From Streptomyces glaucescens (lineage in GTDB: Bacteria > Actinomycetota > Actinomycetes > Streptomycetales > Streptomycetaceae), in NCBI RefSeq assembly GCF_000761215.1, contig NZ_CP009438.1, forward strand, positions 5,535,501 to 5,599,500: a DNA stretch of 64,000 nt, written 5' to 3'. This document shows positions 61,678 through 64,000 of the stretch, one piece after another. The notes under the pieces were generated by a model, which worked only from the letters and a program-made list of their open reading frames with translations, made no database searches and was not told the DNA's origin. Each line of letters begins with the position of its first letter. The stretch's first letter is position 1. The position numbers and the translations under genes are program-made.

Positions 61678-63522
61678 ATGACCGACGAGCAGCACCAGGC
61701 AGACCTGGAGCGTGCCCGCAACCAGAACTCCTTCGCCGACCTGGCTCGGACGGTCGAGCACGCGGACAGCGGCGGGATACTCACCCGGTGGGTGATCGAT
61801 CCTGTCCGCACGGTGGTCGGTTCCACCGGCCAGGGCAAGGCCGTCTTCGGCAGCACGGACTTCGCGGCGAAGAACCTCGACCTCAACGAGATGATCGATC
61901 TGGTCGAGCAGACGGACCCGGAGGACCTGGAGTCGTCCGGCAACGCGCTGCTGGACGCGCGGACCGCCATCGCGGACGCGGCGAAGACGCTGAGCGGCGA
62001 CATCGCCGCCGTCCCCTGGGTGGGTGAGGCCGGTGAGGCCTTCCGGCAATGGGGAGAGCGGCTCGTCAAGGGGTCGACGGAGCTGAGCGAGTTCGCGGGG
62101 AAGGCGGGCGACCAGCTCGTCGCCGCCTCGATGGGCCTGGCATCGGTACGCAAGGCGATGCCCGCCCGCGACCCCAAGAACCTCAAGCGCCCCGAGAACT
62201 TCTCCGACGCGGAGAAGGCCGCGAAGAAGGACGACTACGACGCGGCCGTCAAGGTGGAGAAGGACCGCCAAGAGGCGATCAACCAGATGAACCGGCTGGC
62301 GTCGTACTACGCGGTCTCCAGCCAGCAGCTCGCGGCGTTGCAGGAGAAGCCTCCGACGTTCGGGGAGGTACCGGCCGGCAATATGCCGAGGGACGAGGGT
62401 TCGGGCGGGACTTCAGCAGGTGCTGCGTCCAGTGCCACACGGAGCGTGACAGCCGGGGAGTATCAGGCGCCGGCGGAGTCACAAGGCCGTTCCGGCGTGA
62501 GCGATCCGAGCGGTACGCCCACCCCCACGACTTCCGGCAGGACAACGGTCACGCTTCCGGACGACGCAGTCGGTACGAACATCGACAGTGTCGGCACCCT
62601 GCCGCCGACCACCACGACTCCGGTGACGGGTCCGACGCCGCCCGTCACGGGCACCCCGCCCACGGTGAACGGCCAACCCGGTGGGTTCGACCCCTACGTG
62701 CCCACGGTGCCCGGCAAGTCCACGGGCAGGACGCCGAGCGGAACGAGCGGCCTGCGCACCCCGGCCCCCGCGCAGGGACGTACCCAGCCCGGACCGATCA
62801 ACTCCGCCACCGGTCGCACGACGGGTCCAGGTACCGCGCAGCCGATGGGGCGCGCGACCGGTCCGGGAACCGGGCAGCAGACGGGACGCACAACAGGTCC
62901 CGCTGCCGGCCAGCAGATGGGTCGTGCCACGCCGACAGGGCACACGCCAGGCAGAGGGGCCGGTTCCGGTTCGAAGCCTTTCCCGATGGGGCAAGCGGGT
63001 GTGTCCGGAGGCACCCCCCGCACCACTGGGACCCCGGGGGCGCGGGCGAATGCCGGCCCGGCCACAGGTGCCGGTCGCGCGAACGGTGTCGTCGGCGGGC
63101 GGCCCACCACAGGTGGAGCCGCGCCGAAGGGTGGGTCGAGGATCCCGCGTGGCACGGTGATCGGCAGCGGCTCGACGACTGGTCCCCGGCCGTCGGCCGG
63201 CGGCGGACAGCGCGGTGTCTTCGGAGCCCCTCCGGCAAACACACGGCCCGCCACAGGTGCCGCCAGCGCCCCCCGTGGCGGTGGCGTGGGAGCGGGAAAG
63301 CCGGTGACCGGCAGCCCCACGGGCCGTAACTCCGCCGTTCAGGCCGAACGGAACGGTATGACTCGTGGAGGAGCCGGCCTGGTCCGCCGGTCCGGTGAAG
63401 AGCACAAGTCCGGCGACGAGAGAGACACACAGGGAACACCGCGTCCCGACTGCGTGGCCGAAGACCCGGAGACGCATCTGCCCGACAGGCCCCGGCGTGA
63501 CGTGCCGCCGGTCGTCAACTGA
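61678..63522 (+). CDS. WXG-type protein with long low-complexity C-terminus
   Basis: A 614-residue protein. The first 230 residues are helical with a clear WXG turn, WVGEAGEAFRQW (Trp114, Gly116), and a second helix ASYYAVSSQQLAALQEK. The remainder is low in complexity, rich in Gly, Thr, Pro, Arg and Gln, with imperfect repeats of GRTTGPG, QPMGRATGPG and QQMGRAT type. No signal peptide. An N-terminal WXG module with a long disordered tail recalls PPE-type proteins and suggests a type VII substrate. It lies between its small helical partner and a second mycosin gene, 24 bases ahead. Confidence 0.8.
   Translation: MTDEQHQADLERARNQNSFADLARTVEHADSGGILTRWVIDPVRTVVGSTGQGKAVFGSTDFAAKNLDLNEMIDLVEQTDPEDLESSGNALLDARTAIADAAKTLSGDIAAVPWVGEAGEAFRQWGERLVKGSTELSEFAGKAGDQLVAASMGLASVRKAMPARDPKNLKRPENFSDAEKAAKKDDYDAAVKVEKDRQEAINQMNRLASYYAVSSQQLAALQEKPPTFGEVPAGNMPRDEGSGGTSAGAASSATRSVTAGEYQAPAESQGRSGVSDPSGTPTPTTSGRTTVTLPDDAVGTNIDSVGTLPPTTTTPVTGPTPPVTGTPPTVNGQPGGFDPYVPTVPGKSTGRTPSGTSGLRTPAPAQGRTQPGPINSATGRTTGPGTAQPMGRATGPGTGQQTGRTTGPAAGQQMGRATPTGHTPGRGAGSGSKPFPMGQAGVSGGTPRTTGTPGARANAGPATGAGRANGVVGGRPTTGGAAPKGGSRIPRGTVIGSGSTTGPRPSAGGGQRGVFGAPPANTRPATGAASAPRGGGVGAGKPVTGSPTGRNSAVQAERNGMTRGGAGLVRRSGEEHKSGDERDTQGTPRPDCVAEDPETHLPDRPRRDVPPVVN
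62700..63000 (+). repeat. Imperfect repeats coding the GRTTGPG-type tail
   Basis: Repeated units encoding GR(T/A)TGPG(T/A)(A/G)Q run across this stretch of the WXG-type gene. The DNA repeats (GGTCCAGGTACCGCGCAG-like) are imperfect. Confidence 0.6.
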
Positions 63523-63546
63523 GCGCTAGCGAGGATTCACAACGCC

Positions 63547-64000
63547 ATGAAGTCAGGCACGTCCTTCGGGACATGGTGCGGTACGCGAGTGCGGGTCGTG
63601 GGCGCAGTGGTGGGCACCCTGGCTGTCGCGAGCATGGGGCTGGCCCCGAGTGCTGCCGCAGCTGATGCCCAGTCCCAGCAGTGGTACCTGGGACCGATGC
63701 AGACCGAGCAGATGTGGAAGGTCACCAAGGGTGAGGGCGTCAAGATCGCAGTCCTCGATACCGGGGTGAACCCGAACACTCCTTCGCTGAAGGGACAGGT
63801 TCTGGCTGACGAGGTGCCGGAGCCGGTCGCGTACGGGGCCACTGACGACTATCACGGCCACGGGACGACCATGGCCGAGTTGATGGTCGGCACGGGTGCC
63901 GGCGGCGGCATCCAAGGGCTGGCTCCTGGGGCCAAGGTGGTCCCCTATCGCGTGCAGATGATGGGGCTGCACACAGGAGAGGAATTCGACAAGGAGACGC
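63547..64000 (+). CDS. Second mycosin-type S8 protease, cut by the window edge
   Basis: The frame opens at ATG 63547 and continues for 151 codons to the edge. It starts with a signal peptide (RVRVVGAVVGTLAVASMGLA, cleavage near AAADA), then QWYLGPMQTEQMWKVTKGEG as at the start of mature mycosins, the catalytic aspartate in IAVLDTGVN and the catalytic histidine in YHGHGTTMAELM. The serine would lie beyond the edge. Codon use is slightly less GC-extreme than in the first mycP. A mycosin next to a WXG substrate pair suggests a role in processing that module. Confidence 0.85.
   Translation, partial: MKSGTSFGTWCGTRVRVVGAVVGTLAVASMGLAPSAAAADAQSQQWYLGPMQTEQMWKVTKGEGVKIAVLDTGVNPNTPSLKGQVLADEVPEPVAYGATDDYHGHGTTMAELMVGTGAGGGIQGLAPGAKVVPYRVQMMGLHTGEEFDKET

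Overview
The window is high-GC actinobacterial chromosome, almost certainly Streptomyces. The grounds are strong G/C at third codon positions, many GTG starts, twin-arginine lipoproteins, stop/start overlaps of the ATGA/GTGA type, NusA without C-terminal acidic repeats, IF-2 with a very long Gly/Pro/Arg/Ala-rich N-terminus, and a housekeeping order (dxr, site-2 protease, ispG, proS, rimP, nusA, ylxR, infB, DUF503, rbfA, truB, ribF, then a type VII secretion locus) that I know from Streptomyces core chromosomes. I see no rRNA, tRNA, CRISPR array, insertion sequence or phage gene.

Layout. (1) 1-7.7 kb: GABA catabolism (gabT, aldehyde dehydrogenase) with a PucR-type regulator, a coupling-protein-like membrane ATPase and a small protein made only of EF-Tu beta-barrel domains. 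(2) 7.7-23.1 kb: a self-contained glycan utilisation locus, best read as xyloglucan use. It holds a divergent GH3 enzyme, a Tat lipoprotein sugar binder with two permeases, secreted GH74 and GH12 endo-enzymes, cytoplasmic GH42 and GH95 enzymes, and a LacI-type repressor. Four copies of the palindrome TCGAAGCGCTTCGA (three perfect, one with two mismatches) lie at the GH3, binding-protein and lacI promoters and define the regulon. The endo-enzymes would cut the polymer outside, the transporter (ATPase not encoded here) would import oligosaccharides, and fucose, galactose and glucose would be trimmed inside; no alpha-xylosidase is present. (3) 23.4-32.8 kb: acyl-CoA dehydrogenase, dxr, M50 protease, ispG, two GNAT acetyltransferases, proS. 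(4) 32.8-34.7 kb, minus strand: an APH-fold protein lacking its catalytic residues, then a ferritin-like protein overlapping a Tat lipoprotein gene. (5) 34.9-47.0 kb: the rimP-nusA-ylxR-infB-DUF503-rbfA-truB-ribF translation/transcription block, interrupted by a 1245-residue protein with a degenerate trypsin-like domain, a P-loop with Arg in place of Lys, and helical repeats. (6) 47.0-64.0 kb: a type VII secretion (ESX/WXG100) locus with an EspI-like MinD/ParA ATPase, eccE, eccB, mycP, two divergent modules each pairing a small helical protein with a large WXG-type protein, two lipoproteins, and the start of a second mycosin cut by the window edge. EccC, EccD and the canonical EsxA/B pair are not in the window.

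Most distinctive: the divergent type VII cargo modules at 56.4-64 kb, the doubly degenerate protease-NTPase at 42.1-45.9 kb, the predicted pseudokinase at 32.8-33.7 kb, and the LacI circuit of the xyloglucan-type locus.
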